Positions 43,066-51,924 of a stretch of 59,451 nt of DNA are shown piece by piece. Position 1 is the stretch's first letter; every line of letters begins with the position of its first letter. The DNA comes from a virus. Both the position numbers and the translations under genes were made by a program. Below the pieces are notes generated by a model, which saw only the letters and a list, made by a program, of their open reading frames with translations, had not been told where the DNA came from and made no database searches. Location of the stretch: positions 1 to 59,451 of IMG/VR virus record IMGVR_UViG_3300035670_000233. One strand, given 5' to 3'.

Positions 43066-43596
43066 TTAAGACTGGGCTTGACGCGTCACGATTGCCTTCG
43101 TGGCATTGCACTTACCTGTGCAACTAATCGTGCCAGCACGCAGGTCATGAGACAGATCCTCATACCGGAAGTCCGGCAGAACAATCGTTTCCATGTCACC
43201 GCAGCCACTCGGACTCGGGACGTTCTCAAGCACAATGTCCACGGCGTAAGGACGACACGCGTCACTGTCCGTAGAAGTCCACCCAGCAGCCTGTCCAACC
43301 TGCTTCAATGCATCTTCGATGGAAGGCGGTGCATCGCTGGACAACGAAGACCCTTGAATATAGTCCCACTTAAAGTCGAAGCGGACATCCATAGGCTCTT
43401 CATCACCATTACGAACCTCGTCAAGAAGACCACGGTCCTTCATATACTCACGGGTCACCTTCTCCGACCACGTAAGATTACCCTCCCCGATCTTAATCTC
43501 CAACTCGTTAGCTGGAGTTGCTCCATCACGCACCTTAAGCGTGACATTCTTGAGGTCAATCTGTGCAAATGCAGTGATCCACGGCGTGCTATTCAT
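43066..43596 (-). CDS. Major tail tube protein
   Basis: 176 residues. It has ITAFAQIDLKNVTLKVRDG and KIGEGNLTWSEKVTREYMKDRGLLDEVRNGDEEPMDVRFDF with a single-domain tube fold. It shares at least 30 recognisable positions with the gene at 44062-44898. It is GC-rich compared with its neighbours, which suits an abundant virion protein. RBS GGAAACTAAG. Confidence 0.7.
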   Translation of the reverse strand: MNSTPWITAFAQIDLKNVTLKVRDGATPANELEIKIGEGNLTWSEKVTREYMKDRGLLDEVRNGDEEPMDVRFDFKWDYIQGSSLSSDAPPSIEDALKQVGQAAGWTSTDSDACRPYAVDIVLENVPSPSGCGDMETIVLPDFRYEDLSHDLRAGTISCTGKCNATKAIVTRQAQS

Positions 43597-43597
43597 C

Positions 43598-44065
43598 TTA
43601 GTTTCCTTCGGCTAGTTCTACCTCGTACCCGAATTCTACAGTTGTATGTAGAATCCTTTCTGCAGTCCCTTGCTTACCATAGTCAGTTATACGTATAGGG
43701 CTACCGTCCCGATTTAGACAACCTAAATGGGCCGGCACTTGTTCTCCGTAGCTAAATAAAGGTATAGTCGTAGCTTTTGCAGCGATTATTCCTGACAGAG
43801 TGTGTACATGGTACAGGTCAACGGACTGTGCTACCTGTACTGGGCACTGAATCAGAACGTCTACTCCTACTGAGGCATACCATTCATCCCTAGTAGCTAC
43901 TTGGAAGATTGGACCAAGTATGCGTACCTCGTACACTGGAATCTTTAGATTCTCGAAATCACGAGGACGCTCATTTTCAATGATCATCTTAAAGGTGGCC
44001 GTCTCGGCACCCTTGAAATAATCATTGATAGATGCTTTAATCCATCTGTTCCAGTTGGGATTCAT
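43598..44065 (-). CDS. Head-tail or tail completion protein
   Basis: 155 residues. It starts MNPNWNRWIKASINDYFKGAE; alpha/beta with VEFGYEVELAEGN at the end. It lies between two tail tube paralogues, a usual place for a tail terminator. No specific family recognised. It overlaps the upstream gene by ATGA. Confidence 0.5.
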   Translation of the reverse strand: MNPNWNRWIKASINDYFKGAETATFKMIIENERPRDFENLKIPVYEVRILGPIFQVATRDEWYASVGVDVLIQCPVQVAQSVDLYHVHTLSGIIAAKATTIPLFSYGEQVPAHLGCLNRDGSPIRITDYGKQGTAERILHTTVEFGYEVELAEGN

Positions 44066-44898
44066 GCCTGGGTTTCCATTGGGTCAATGCGTACATCCGG
44101 ATTTTCGGGATCATCTTCGGTGGTGTAGTCTCCGAATGGTTGATACTCTGTACCGAAGGGATTATCAAGACTGTACTCATCTGTCGTAGCTTCTGGATCT
44201 GGTACCCCAGGAGACAAGAAACTGGTTATGTACTGTATGTAGTATCTATATTGGCTATCCTGTCCCTGCTTAAAGATTACCCTTGCAATCCTGGGTTCAA
44301 GAATCGTCTTTTGCCAGATACCATACTTCACTCCAGCCACTTCGTTAAATCCGCTCAGGGTATAGGTCCCCGCAAATGAAGGGGTAGTAGGTCCAATGTG
44401 CTCCTCCAACACAAAAGATTTAAGGAATCTGCCAACAGAAGATTGAACTCGGTTACACTTTCCAGTAAATCTAATGGTGCCCTGCCTAAGATCAAAAGAA
44501 GAATCCTCAACTCGGAAGTCTTTTAGTTCCAGATATTCTGCCTCAACTAGAGTGCCGGAACATGTAGGAGAATGTAGAATCAAAATATTGACTGAGTATG
44601 GCTCACATTCGTCGGAAGACGTAGAGGTCCAAGCAGCTGCATCACCAGTCTTCGTAAGGGCTTCTCGGATGGACGGAATAGATCCGTTGCCTTGCAAGTA
44701 TTCCCACATACAATCAAAACTAACGTCTACTGCTTCTTCGTCGGCTCTCCTAACGTCGTAAAGCAGCCCCTTATTCTTGGTATATGCGAGCGGCCTCTTT
44801 TCAGAAAATGTAACGTTACCTTCACCTAGGACCACTTCCACTTCAGATCCACTCCCGTCACGTATGAAGATGGAGGCGTTCTTGAGGTCAATAATCAT
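44062..44898 (-). CDS. Tail tube paralogue with C-terminal extension
   Basis: 278 residues. The first 160 follow the tail tube protein (DLKNASIFIRDG, GEGNVTFSEKRPLAYTKNKGLLYDVRRADEEAVDVSFD, RQGTIRFTGKCN). About 115 extra residues follow, strand-rich and acidic. A minor tube-like or capping protein is likely. It starts within an ATGA overlap. Confidence 0.65.
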   Translation of the reverse strand: MIIDLKNASIFIRDGSGSEVEVVLGEGNVTFSEKRPLAYTKNKGLLYDVRRADEEAVDVSFDCMWEYLQGNGSIPSIREALTKTGDAAAWTSTSSDECEPYSVNILILHSPTCSGTLVEAEYLELKDFRVEDSSFDLRQGTIRFTGKCNRVQSSVGRFLKSFVLEEHIGPTTPSFAGTYTLSGFNEVAGVKYGIWQKTILEPRIARVIFKQGQDSQYRYYIQYITSFLSPGVPDPEATTDEYSLDNPFGTEYQPFGDYTTEDDPENPDVRIDPMETQA

Positions 44899-45314
44899 GA
44901 GCCACTCTCCGTGGGAACAATCATTCCAGTTGTTTGCTTAACCAACAGCAAGAAAGAGTTATTGGTTTCCGCCTCCACCATCTTCTCAATGTCGTAAATC
45001 TGTGTACCGATAATCACATGATCTTCTTCTTTGAGGCTTGGAGCATCCGCCTTGTCAATGATGATTAGTCGGCTATCAACTGAACGTGGATTGGCAAACT
45101 GAAACTGTCCACCGGATAACATTCGGGCATAGCGAAAGAGCGTAGTTACTGACCCTACGATGGCTCGTCTAATCTCAATGCGTGTATGTTCGGTGACTTG
45201 CTGTCCGGTCTTTGGATCGACTACTGGATCATCTACCTGCAAAATGGTTATTGGCATACCGAAGTCATGCTTGAGTCGGTATGTCAGGTTCTTAATTTGT
45301 TGCAGGATATTCAT
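44895..45314 (-). CDS. Putative head-tail connector protein
   Basis: 139 residues. It starts MNILQQIKNLTYRLKHDFGMPI, mixed alpha/beta with IDKADAPSLKEEDHVIIGTQIYDIEKM. Position after the capsid gene suits a neck or connector protein. No clear ribosome site is visible; a GC-rich hairpin occupies that place, so translation may be low. Confidence 0.55.
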   Translation of the reverse strand: MNILQQIKNLTYRLKHDFGMPITILQVDDPVVDPKTGQQVTEHTRIEIRRAIVGSVTTLFRYARMLSGGQFQFANPRSVDSRLIIIDKADAPSLKEEDHVIIGTQIYDIEKMVEAETNNSFLLLVKQTTGMIVPTESGS

Positions 45315-45320
45315 GGGCTA

Positions 45321-45347
45321 GCCCGCCCAGGGATTGCCTGGGCGGGC
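45321..45347 (-). terminator. GC-rich hairpin after the capsid gene
   Basis: A perfect 11-bp stem (45321-45331 with 45337-45347) with a 5-base loop lies between the capsid stop and the next ATG. There is no T run, so it is more likely a partial terminator, an mRNA 3'-end stabiliser or a translation-limiting structure than a full terminator. Confidence 0.6.
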
Positions 45348-45364
45348 ATTACCTCCAGAATCAT

Positions 45365-46750
45365 TTAGCCAAGCACAGGAACCGCGAGGTTGCTATTCAG
45401 CACGGCCACGCCGAGCAGATTATCAACCGTCACGCGGTGACCCTGAGCCTTACCGTCGTAGGTAATCACGACACGGACGGCCATGCCGTTATACACCGCA
45501 ACGTAGGCACGAGCACCAGTGCCAGGCATCGGAGCCGCCAGCGGCCGCGAGACGAGGCCGATAGCATCCCGATGGAACAGCATGTTGTAGTTGCCCGCGG
45601 GACCAATACCCATCAGGGTATCGTTAGCCAACAGCGCAGCCAGAGGGCGATCCAGCATAGTGGCCGTCGTGGTGGGAGTACCGATAGCAGCATACCGAGC
45701 CGCCGAAGCACTCGTCCCGAAGGACACAAGCTGCCCGCGCTTAGGAGCCACCGTGAACCCATCGTGGGCAATGGCCTTGGCATAGCCAGCGGCATAACCC
45801 GCAACAAGGTCCACAGCGCCAGGCGCATAGGCCGTGATTACCGCATCGTTAGCAACCGCACTACGCAGACCAGGACTGACCGTCAGCTGGGTCGGCGTGG
45901 CGTTGTTAACGGCAGTCACGAACTGCGGGGTCATATCGCCCGCAATCGTCACCCACCAACCAGCGGCGCACTCGCCAGCACCGAAACCGTCGCAGGCGAT
46001 AACCGTCGTACCAGCCGCGTAGCCAGCCGACAGATTAACTGCACCGGCAGTCGTGGTGTTACCGGCCACGATGCTCGGAGTGTTCTGCGCCATCAGGATG
46101 TTCATCCCGAAACGCATCCCAAGGATCGCCTGCTTGACAGCCAAGCCAGCATCACCGACCTCATTGGCCTTCACCAACGCGTCAGTATCCAGAACGTCGC
46201 CTTCCGACGCACTCGAAAGCGCGAGGATACGTCCGTTCATGGGGATCTTGAGATCATTGGCCTTCTCGCGTGCAGCAACCAACGTGGACTTGCCCACGCC
46301 GGTACCGAGCTTGCCAACGCAGTTCCCTAGGAACTGATACACCTGACCAGCGATGATCTGATCCACACCTTCGGCGTGGGCGATCAGCGCGGGACGCAGG
46401 TGGTAGTTCAAGAGATTCGTGAATCCCTTGCTCAGTTCACCGTCCTTGATGATGAAGCTGATGTGCAGCCACTGATCAAGGGGCACGGGCACCTTGGTCG
46501 AGGAAGCCGTCTGAGTATCAACCTCATCGTCGTCGGTCTTACGCTTCATTTCGAACGTACCAGGACGATGAGCATTGACAACATCGCCGTACTCGGCAAT
46601 CTTGTCCTCAAAGTCACGGTACACGAGATTCCCGTAGACCATGTTGTTTTCCAGAATCATCAATGCCTCCTGCGCCCAAACTTCAGGCACAAGAGGATCG
46701 TTGTCGTTGAACGCAGTAACAAACGTAGCAATGATCATCGCAGTCTTCAT
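45365..46750 (-). CDS. Major capsid protein, P22 coat-like
   Basis: 461 residues. VPEVWAQEALMILENNMVYGNLVYRDFEDKIAEYGDVVNAHRP, VPVPLDQWLHISFIIKDGELSKGF and DQIIAGQVYQ match the N-terminal arm and E-loop of P22-like coat proteins. A Gly/Ala/Thr-rich segment (GNTTTAGAVNLSAGYAAG, about 230-340) looks like an inserted beta domain. The gene is markedly GC-rich relative to neighbours, in line with high expression. RBS AAGGAAGAAC. Confidence 0.82.
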   Translation of the reverse strand: MKTAMIIATFVTAFNDNDPLVPEVWAQEALMILENNMVYGNLVYRDFEDKIAEYGDVVNAHRPGTFEMKRKTDDDEVDTQTASSTKVPVPLDQWLHISFIIKDGELSKGFTNLLNYHLRPALIAHAEGVDQIIAGQVYQFLGNCVGKLGTGVGKSTLVAAREKANDLKIPMNGRILALSSASEGDVLDTDALVKANEVGDAGLAVKQAILGMRFGMNILMAQNTPSIVAGNTTTAGAVNLSAGYAAGTTVIACDGFGAGECAAGWWVTIAGDMTPQFVTAVNNATPTQLTVSPGLRSAVANDAVITAYAPGAVDLVAGYAAGYAKAIAHDGFTVAPKRGQLVSFGTSASAARYAAIGTPTTTATMLDRPLAALLANDTLMGIGPAGNYNMLFHRDAIGLVSRPLAAPMPGTGARAYVAVYNGMAVRVVITYDGKAQGHRVTVDNLLGVAVLNSNLAVPVLG

Positions 46751-46758
46751 GTTCTTCC

Positions 46759-47598
46759 TTACAGGGTTTGACCACTAGCACGAGCTTCGCGGTATGCCTT
46801 AGGATCGGATTTTGCCAAATCGGCCAACTTGCGGGTGGCAGGACTCCCACCAGGCAGCCGAAAGACTCCGCCTACGGCCTTACCGACAAACAGATTAGCA
46901 TATTCTTCCATTTCACTCATCTTTTTGACGGCATCCTTGACAGGAAGTACCAACTGTACATCCTTTCCGCCGCCATCTTTACTCATAATTGTTACCTTAG
47001 CTGTAAATTTCCCAGTAGGCTTACCTTCCCCATCAAGGTCTTCGGCTAGTTGCGTTTGCGGGCGCAACAAAACGACGAGTTGATTTGGATTGTACGCCTT
47101 ATGCTCCGCTGCCGAAGCAAGAATATCGCTTGTGATTACTTGCTCCGTAAAACGATTCTTCCATCCATCGCGTTCCTGAGTGAGCTTCTCAGTAGCCTTA
47201 CGCGCATCAGTTTCGAGCTTCTTCTGCTTTTCAGCAGCCAACTGTTCCTTGGTGAGAAGCTCAGTGCGCATAGACTCGATTCTAGAATCAAGCTCAGAGC
47301 GTTCCTGCTCAGTCAACTTCGCTTTGGTGCGTAAAGTTTCGAGTTCCGTCAGAGCGTCGTTCTGCTGCTTCTGCCACTTCTGGCGTTCAGCAGCGATCAT
47401 TTGATCGACCTGCTCTTTGGTAATGGCCCCGGCTCCACCAGCGGCTCCACCAGCGGCTCCACCAGCGGCTCCACCGGCGGCTGCTCCGGCTGCTCCGGCT
47501 GCTCCGGCTGCTCCGGCTGCTCTGGCTCCACTAGCGGCTCCACCAGCATCTTCAAACGCCGTAATCCACGTTGCTTGAGTATATTCTTCGCTTTGCAT
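46759..47598 (-). CDS. Scaffolding protein with Ala/Gly repeat
   Basis: 279 residues, directly before the capsid gene. An Ala/Gly-rich tract (residues ~18-57) is followed by a long coiled coil (EQVDQMIAAERQKWQKQQ to about 165) and a C-terminal domain ending RKLADLAKSDPKAYREARASG. Coiled-coil content and position indicate scaffold. The tract comes from 12-bp and 9-bp DNA repeats. Confidence 0.75.
   Translation of the reverse strand: MQSEEYTQATWITAFEDAGGAASGARAAGAAGAAGAAGAAAGGAAGGAAGGAAGGAGAITKEQVDQMIAAERQKWQKQQNDALTELETLRTKAKLTEQERSELDSRIESMRTELLTKEQLAAEKQKKLETDARKATEKLTQERDGWKNRFTEQVITSDILASAAEHKAYNPNQLVVLLRPQTQLAEDLDGEGKPTGKFTAKVTIMSKDGGGKDVQLVLPVKDAVKKMSEMEEYANLFVGKAVGGVFRLPGGSPATRKLADLAKSDPKAYREARASGQTL
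47430..47550. repeat. Tandem repeats encoding the Ala/Gly tract
   Basis: Units of GGCTCCACCAGC (12 bp) and GGCTGCTCC (9 bp) are repeated in tandem over about 120 bases. Such arrays can change length by replication slippage, so the linker is probably variable between relatives. Confidence 0.85.
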
Positions 47599-47600
47599 GA

Positions 47601-48050
47601 TTAACTCACCCTTGTTAGTCTTACCGCCGCGGTTTCATATAAATATGGCTGAATACGAATCCATGCTTCCCAGCTGGGAATACCATGGAGAACGTTAATC
47701 GCCACGCGTGATCGGTCGTATGTTGACTTTATATTCTCATATTGAAAAGATGACATGAATTGATTCTCAAATTCACGTTCTGGATCAACATCGTCCAATA
47801 ATCTTACAGCCAGAAGAATGGTAGCTTCCTTAATAGCTTCGGGGACTTCTGTATCTCCGCCGCGCGGAAATTGAAGCTCCTGGCTGCTATCGGTCTTATC
47901 GCCCAAGAAATTGAGTGCGTCAATCTTCTTAGTAGAGATATTTAGTGCCTTAGTACGAGTAGCCTCATTAGCAGAATCCCAAGGGAGACTATTAATCAGA
48001 TTGCCTGCAACATAGGCAGCGGCTTCTTCGAGTGTTACATAGCTACTCAT
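47601..48050 (-). CDS. Head-tail connector / DnaT-like protein
   Basis: 149 residues. MSSYVTLEEAAAYVAGNLIN, then ALNISTKKIDALNFLGDK and EAIKEATILLAVRLLDDVD, is a helical pattern seen in the neck-protein group often called DnaT-like ssDNA-binding proteins. The ATG at 48050 is behind GGGAGG and overlaps the portal stop. Confidence 0.65.
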   Translation of the reverse strand: MSSYVTLEEAAAYVAGNLINSLPWDSANEATRTKALNISTKKIDALNFLGDKTDSSQELQFPRGGDTEVPEAIKEATILLAVRLLDDVDPEREFENQFMSSFQYENIKSTYDRSRVAINVLHGIPSWEAWIRIQPYLYETAAVRLTRVS

Positions 48051-49722
48051 CTTTTTCCGCCTCCCCACTCTTTGGATCTGGGTCTAAATCTTTGGCCCCA
48101 CGTGAAGCTGGATTAATTAATTTGCTTTGGGCTGCTAGTGTAAGCATTATCCTGTCCGCATGATCCTTCTTAGCTTTGGTAGCCTCAGCTTCATTAAGAC
48201 CAAGAATCTTTGCTCCGGTACCCGTACTTAAAAGTTGGTTTTCAATTGCATCGGTAATCATGTCCAACGTTGCATATCCTAGTTCAGACCCATCAATTTC
48301 AACCAGGATGGCATCGAGCTTATCCTTAGGGAGCTTATGCCCTATGGAGGCAGTCACAATAGCCTTAGCCAGCTCCTTACGCAAAAGCTTACTTTCTACA
48401 GAGTAGAGGGTCTTAACTAGCTTCTCTGATTCTTCGTATCTCTTGGTATCTGACTTTAGACTATAGTCCTTGGGATAGCTGATCGTAACCGTATTGCTCT
48501 CACCTACATAGAGTGCCCAAAGCTCAACAAATTCGCGCTCAATATACTGCAGGACTAATCCAATATAGGAAAGACCTGCCTCAAGAGTACGCTGACTAAC
48601 TTCTTTAGCTTCCGCGCTTTCTCTTTGTGGTTCGAGATTAGCGATATTCAGTCCAATGATTTCACGAATTTCTTTCCGGAGTTCACGCTGCTTTTCTAAA
48701 CTCGCAGTTATTGGATCAGTAGGTGGCCCAATGAAGTCAGGCTTCTCCAAGCCTTTGGGGTATCTGCGTCCAGTAGCTGCCCCAATACGTACTTCGTTCA
48801 TCTTGGCTACTGTTTCTGCTGCGGCACTACCGGCTTCCGAAGTATCGCCCTCAGTCTTTACGATGTCATGCAGTGCTCGACGAAGATGCGTAAGCTCAAC
48901 AGCAGGATCATACTGTTCAGTGTAGAAGGTAAAGTTGGCCTTCATCGAGTAGATCAAGTCCGATGAAGCTAGGTTGAGAAGGGCAATCTGGTATCCGTCA
49001 ATGTTCTTTAGCAGGCTATGTGATAACTCCGCGATAATCAACGGAATCCTGTTGAGCTTGAGTACGGTTGTCTGGTCTGTTTGTTCAACGCCCGCGGAAT
49101 TAAAGAAGCGCACTCTTACTTGCCCCTCCTCCAGAGTCAGAAGGCGGTATACTGCCACTCGTTTGGAGGTAAGCCCGTACTGTTTGTCTACTTCATCTTC
49201 ATATTCACGCAGAAGGACTGCCGTGAGAATCCCGTTCTCATAGGTCCAGGATAGGATATTTTCAGCCGTATAGACATAGCAATATGGGTGCAGACTTTGT
49301 GTGTCAGCTTTAGTTTGACCAGCAATCATTGGCATATCAACGTAGATGCCTACCTTACCCATACCAAGAAGCTCGATTAAAACATCATCCCCAAGGAACT
49401 CCATGATACTGTGTCCTTGGCGATCTACTCCCAGATGCTTCCCAGCGATGGTTTCTTGGAAAAGTGGAGTGCCACCGCTTCTAACAGCATCTGCTAGACG
49501 TTGATAGATCGCATTCTTAATCTCTGTTAGCGCGGCCTCAGCGTGTGCTGGGCAGTATGTAATGCTGAGGCGATCAGAGAAATCCTTTGCTTCTTCTCGT
49601 TCGGAAAACTTAATCAGGTACTTCTCAACGAACTTGGTACCGCCAGTAAGGATATACCGATAACGTTCCCAAGTGGTAAGGGAGTTTGCATATTCTGGAT
49701 GTTGTAGCTGCATTATGCTCAT
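48043..49722 (-). CDS. Portal protein (DUF4055-like)
   Basis: 559 residues. HPEYANSLTTWERYRYILTGG, YLIKFSEREEAKDFSDR and YRLLTLEEGQVRV, PLIIAELSHSLL, LIYSMKANF are features of the DUF4055 portal family. A long stem-helix region follows. The dodecameric portal forms the DNA entry vertex. GAGG precedes the ATG at 49722; the terminase stop is only one base away. Confidence 0.85.
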   Translation of the reverse strand: MSIMQLQHPEYANSLTTWERYRYILTGGTKFVEKYLIKFSEREEAKDFSDRLSITYCPAHAEAALTEIKNAIYQRLADAVRSGGTPLFQETIAGKHLGVDRQGHSIMEFLGDDVLIELLGMGKVGIYVDMPMIAGQTKADTQSLHPYCYVYTAENILSWTYENGILTAVLLREYEDEVDKQYGLTSKRVAVYRLLTLEEGQVRVRFFNSAGVEQTDQTTVLKLNRIPLIIAELSHSLLKNIDGYQIALLNLASSDLIYSMKANFTFYTEQYDPAVELTHLRRALHDIVKTEGDTSEAGSAAAETVAKMNEVRIGAATGRRYPKGLEKPDFIGPPTDPITASLEKQRELRKEIREIIGLNIANLEPQRESAEAKEVSQRTLEAGLSYIGLVLQYIEREFVELWALYVGESNTVTISYPKDYSLKSDTKRYEESEKLVKTLYSVESKLLRKELAKAIVTASIGHKLPKDKLDAILVEIDGSELGYATLDMITDAIENQLLSTGTGAKILGLNEAEATKAKKDHADRIMLTLAAQSKLINPASRGAKDLDPDPKSGEAEKDE

Positions 49723-49723
49723 T

Positions 49724-51367
49724 TTAACCTCTAAAGTCCCTATTACCACCAAGTTGAACGCCTAGGGCTAAAGCTATCTCGGCATAGTTTCTAGCATGTG
49801 CATAGTGGTCAGGATTCTTTCCAGACTCGTATCTTCCCACAGGATTTCCGTCACGATCCTTATCGTAGATGCGAGTAGGAGCGCAGATATGCTCGCGGTA
49901 TTCTACGTCCACATCTGTGGGGAGGGTAATAGTGCGCTTCTTGAAGCGGCCCAATGAAAGATCCAGCCAAGACGTACGATTAACCTGTACGCTCAATTCC
50001 TCTGGATTATCCTTAATAAGCTTACCAGAGACGCCTTGGGCATATTTGCACATGCGAACAGAGTGCAAGAATCTCTTTGCAAACTCAAGAGAGCTACGAG
50101 TCTCAGGTTCAATATCAATCACGCAGTACCCTACCCGAAATTCGAGCATTAGTTCGTCAAGATCATGAAAGTTAGGCACCCGTAGGAATTTAAGAACGCG
50201 GCAGGAGGCCAGAGCATTAAGGTCGGCTTCAAAGACCCGATGATTAAAGTTCCACTCATCAATCTCTACGTGGAGCACCTTGCCTACGTCAACACCCATC
50301 GTAACGAAGGAATTAGAAGAAGGACGGACATCGCAATTATGCCCGATACAGGCAGTGATTTGTTCATCTGTGACCTTTCCACCCTTGACAACGTGTGGCA
50401 ATCCACCCTTACTATTATAGAGTTCCTGCTCATCGGTAGGGTCTTGCTCAGCTTTGAAGCACAACTCGGCAATCTTGTAGGGAGGCAGAATGATAGAGTA
50501 CAGCTGATTAATATAGTAGCTAACAATCTCCGTGCCTTGTACGGTAGGCACCCATTCCGCATTGCCCTTTGCCAAGAAAGTCTTCTTGGCAGCATGATCC
50601 AACTTGTGCTTGCACTCTTTACAGAAAATGTAGGATTCTTTAATCGCTGGATCTTCAAAAGAATCCCCACAGATGTGCAGACAATCGGGGAAAACTAATT
50701 CCGTTAAGCGGGAGCAGTGTGGACATTTGAACATGTAGTGGCGCTGATCGCCTTGCTTAAAGTAGACGTTAATGCCAAAGTTCTCAATGGTCGGCGTAGA
50801 AATCATATAGACCTGGCGCTGCAATTGTCCAGACATGCGCTCCATGGCCAATGTGATATTCTCAAACACCATTTCGTCTACTTCATCGAAAACAATAAGG
50901 TTAGCCGGAATTGATTTTAGCTGCGAACGGCTTCGACTGCCTCGAATGAATAGATTAGCTGATCCAGCGCGTTTGTGCCCGATGTTCTTTACGTCAGTGA
51001 ATAGGCTAGCAAGGTGCGGAGATAATTCCAGAGCGGCATCAAACCGTGATGTTGAAAAATCACGCGCATCGGGATGCAGGGAAGGTAGAATGTACAATAC
51101 GTTATAGGCATCAATATCAATGGCCTTGAACGTCTTGTTGAGTGCGATTTCAGTGAACGCCATCTGCGCCGCTTTTTGCGCGACCATTTGCTCTGCAATA
51201 CACTCCTGCGGTTCTTCGGCCCACGGATGGTGTTCGTAGGACCATCGACCTGGGCAGGGTGGACCCATAATCCGGTATTCCTGTGCCCATTTGCCGGCAG
51301 TCGTAATGGACTTCCGACGTAAGCCGGAAGCCACGCGCTGCTTCAAGAGTTGGGCCAAGTCTTCCAT
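49724..51367 (-). CDS. terL: Large terminase subunit, GpA-type
   Basis: 547 residues. The ATPase has a deviant Walker A AQKAAQMAFTE (63-73), with the lysine upstream as in lambda gpA, and Walker B LIVFDEVDEM (157-166). A zinc site CPHC and CKEC lies at about 215-255. The nuclease domain starts at TMGVDVGKV and ends with ARNYAEIALALG. It cuts and packages concatemeric DNA. Nuclease and ATPase residues look complete. Confidence 0.92.
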   Translation of the reverse strand: MEDLAQLLKQRVASGLRRKSITTAGKWAQEYRIMGPPCPGRWSYEHHPWAEEPQECIAEQMVAQKAAQMAFTEIALNKTFKAIDIDAYNVLYILPSLHPDARDFSTSRFDAALELSPHLASLFTDVKNIGHKRAGSANLFIRGSRSRSQLKSIPANLIVFDEVDEMVFENITLAMERMSGQLQRQVYMISTPTIENFGINVYFKQGDQRHYMFKCPHCSRLTELVFPDCLHICGDSFEDPAIKESYIFCKECKHKLDHAAKKTFLAKGNAEWVPTVQGTEIVSYYINQLYSIILPPYKIAELCFKAEQDPTDEQELYNSKGGLPHVVKGGKVTDEQITACIGHNCDVRPSSNSFVTMGVDVGKVLHVEIDEWNFNHRVFEADLNALASCRVLKFLRVPNFHDLDELMLEFRVGYCVIDIEPETRSSLEFAKRFLHSVRMCKYAQGVSGKLIKDNPEELSVQVNRTSWLDLSLGRFKKRTITLPTDVDVEYREHICAPTRIYDKDRDGNPVGRYESGKNPDHYAHARNYAEIALALGVQLGGNRDFRG

Positions 51368-51597
51368 TACTTAATCCTGCGAAGTTTCACATCGAGAGCC
51401 TTATCAACAATATCTCGTCGAAAAAAGATACCCTCAGTACGATTAGTGTACTCTATTCCGTTCGGCAGAACGAAAAGTGTACCAGCAGGGCATGTAAAGC
51501 ACGACTCACGCTCAATAGCGATTATCTGTGTTTTACATCCCGCTGCGAACAGAATTAAGAATCCTGCTCGCATCACCGTTTTTCCAAGCGTCTTCAC
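51367..51597 (-). CDS. Outer-membrane spanin-like lipoprotein
   Basis: 76 residues from GTG 51597, or 68 from ATG 51573. ILFAAGCKT is a lipobox, giving a lipidated cysteine and a short periplasmic tail. It begins inside the preceding gene in another frame, the classical Rz/Rz1 arrangement. It would bridge to the inner-membrane partner during lysis. The tail also has CFTC, which could form a disulphide. Confidence 0.65.
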   Translation of the reverse strand: MKTLGKTVMRAGFLILFAAGCKTQIIAIERESCFTCPAGTLFVLPNGIEYTNRTEGIFFRRDIVDKALDVKLRRIK

Positions 51598-51715
51598 GTT
51601 CGTTGATCGCCTTTAGCATCTTTTCTTTTTTATCTTGACTTCGTTCCCGTAACCATCCAATGATTGTTGGTGTTAGGGCCAACAGTTCTAAAATTACTGT
51701 ACTCCACTTAGTCAT
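51533..51715 (-). CDS. Inner-membrane spanin-like protein
   Basis: 60 residues with one N-terminal membrane segment (WSTVILELLALTPTIIGWL) followed by a highly charged helix (RERSQDKKEKMLKAINERE). The Rz-type plan and the overlap with the lipoprotein gene support an i-spanin, though it is shorter than Rz of lambda. Confidence 0.65.
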   Translation of the reverse strand: MTKWSTVILELLALTPTIIGWLRERSQDKKEKMLKAINEREDAWKNGDASRILNSVRSGM

Positions 51716-51924
51716 TTCTTGCTCGGATGAGCTTTCTTCGAGCGGAAAACACCAATAATAAGACTAGCTGCTGTGATTAGTCCATACACACTGGTCAGCA
51801 GGTCATTGAAGATCGGGATGGCCGTATCAGCTTGTTCCTTGGACATCACTCCGATGGTGGCCAGAACACCAAATACTACTGGAACAACCTTCATACCGAC
51901 CGAAAGAATCAATTCACCGTTCAT
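51712..51924 (-). CDS. Holin-like two-TM protein
   Basis: 70 residues. Two hydrophobic segments (SVGMKVVPVVFGVLATIGVM and VYGLITAASLIIGVF) with a basic end (RSKKAHPSKK) fit a class II holin. The ATG at 51924 overlaps the transglutaminase-like stop and has AGGAG upstream. It sits directly before the spanin pair, as in many lysis cassettes. Confidence 0.7.
   Translation of the reverse strand: MNGELILSVGMKVVPVVFGVLATIGVMSKEQADTAIPIFNDLLTSVYGLITAASLIIGVFRSKKAHPSKK

Noticed and set aside
45437-46330. Long plus-strand frame opposite the capsid gene
   Set aside because: It is a shadow of the GC-rich codons of the capsid gene, with no start signal and an Arg/His/Thr-rich product.
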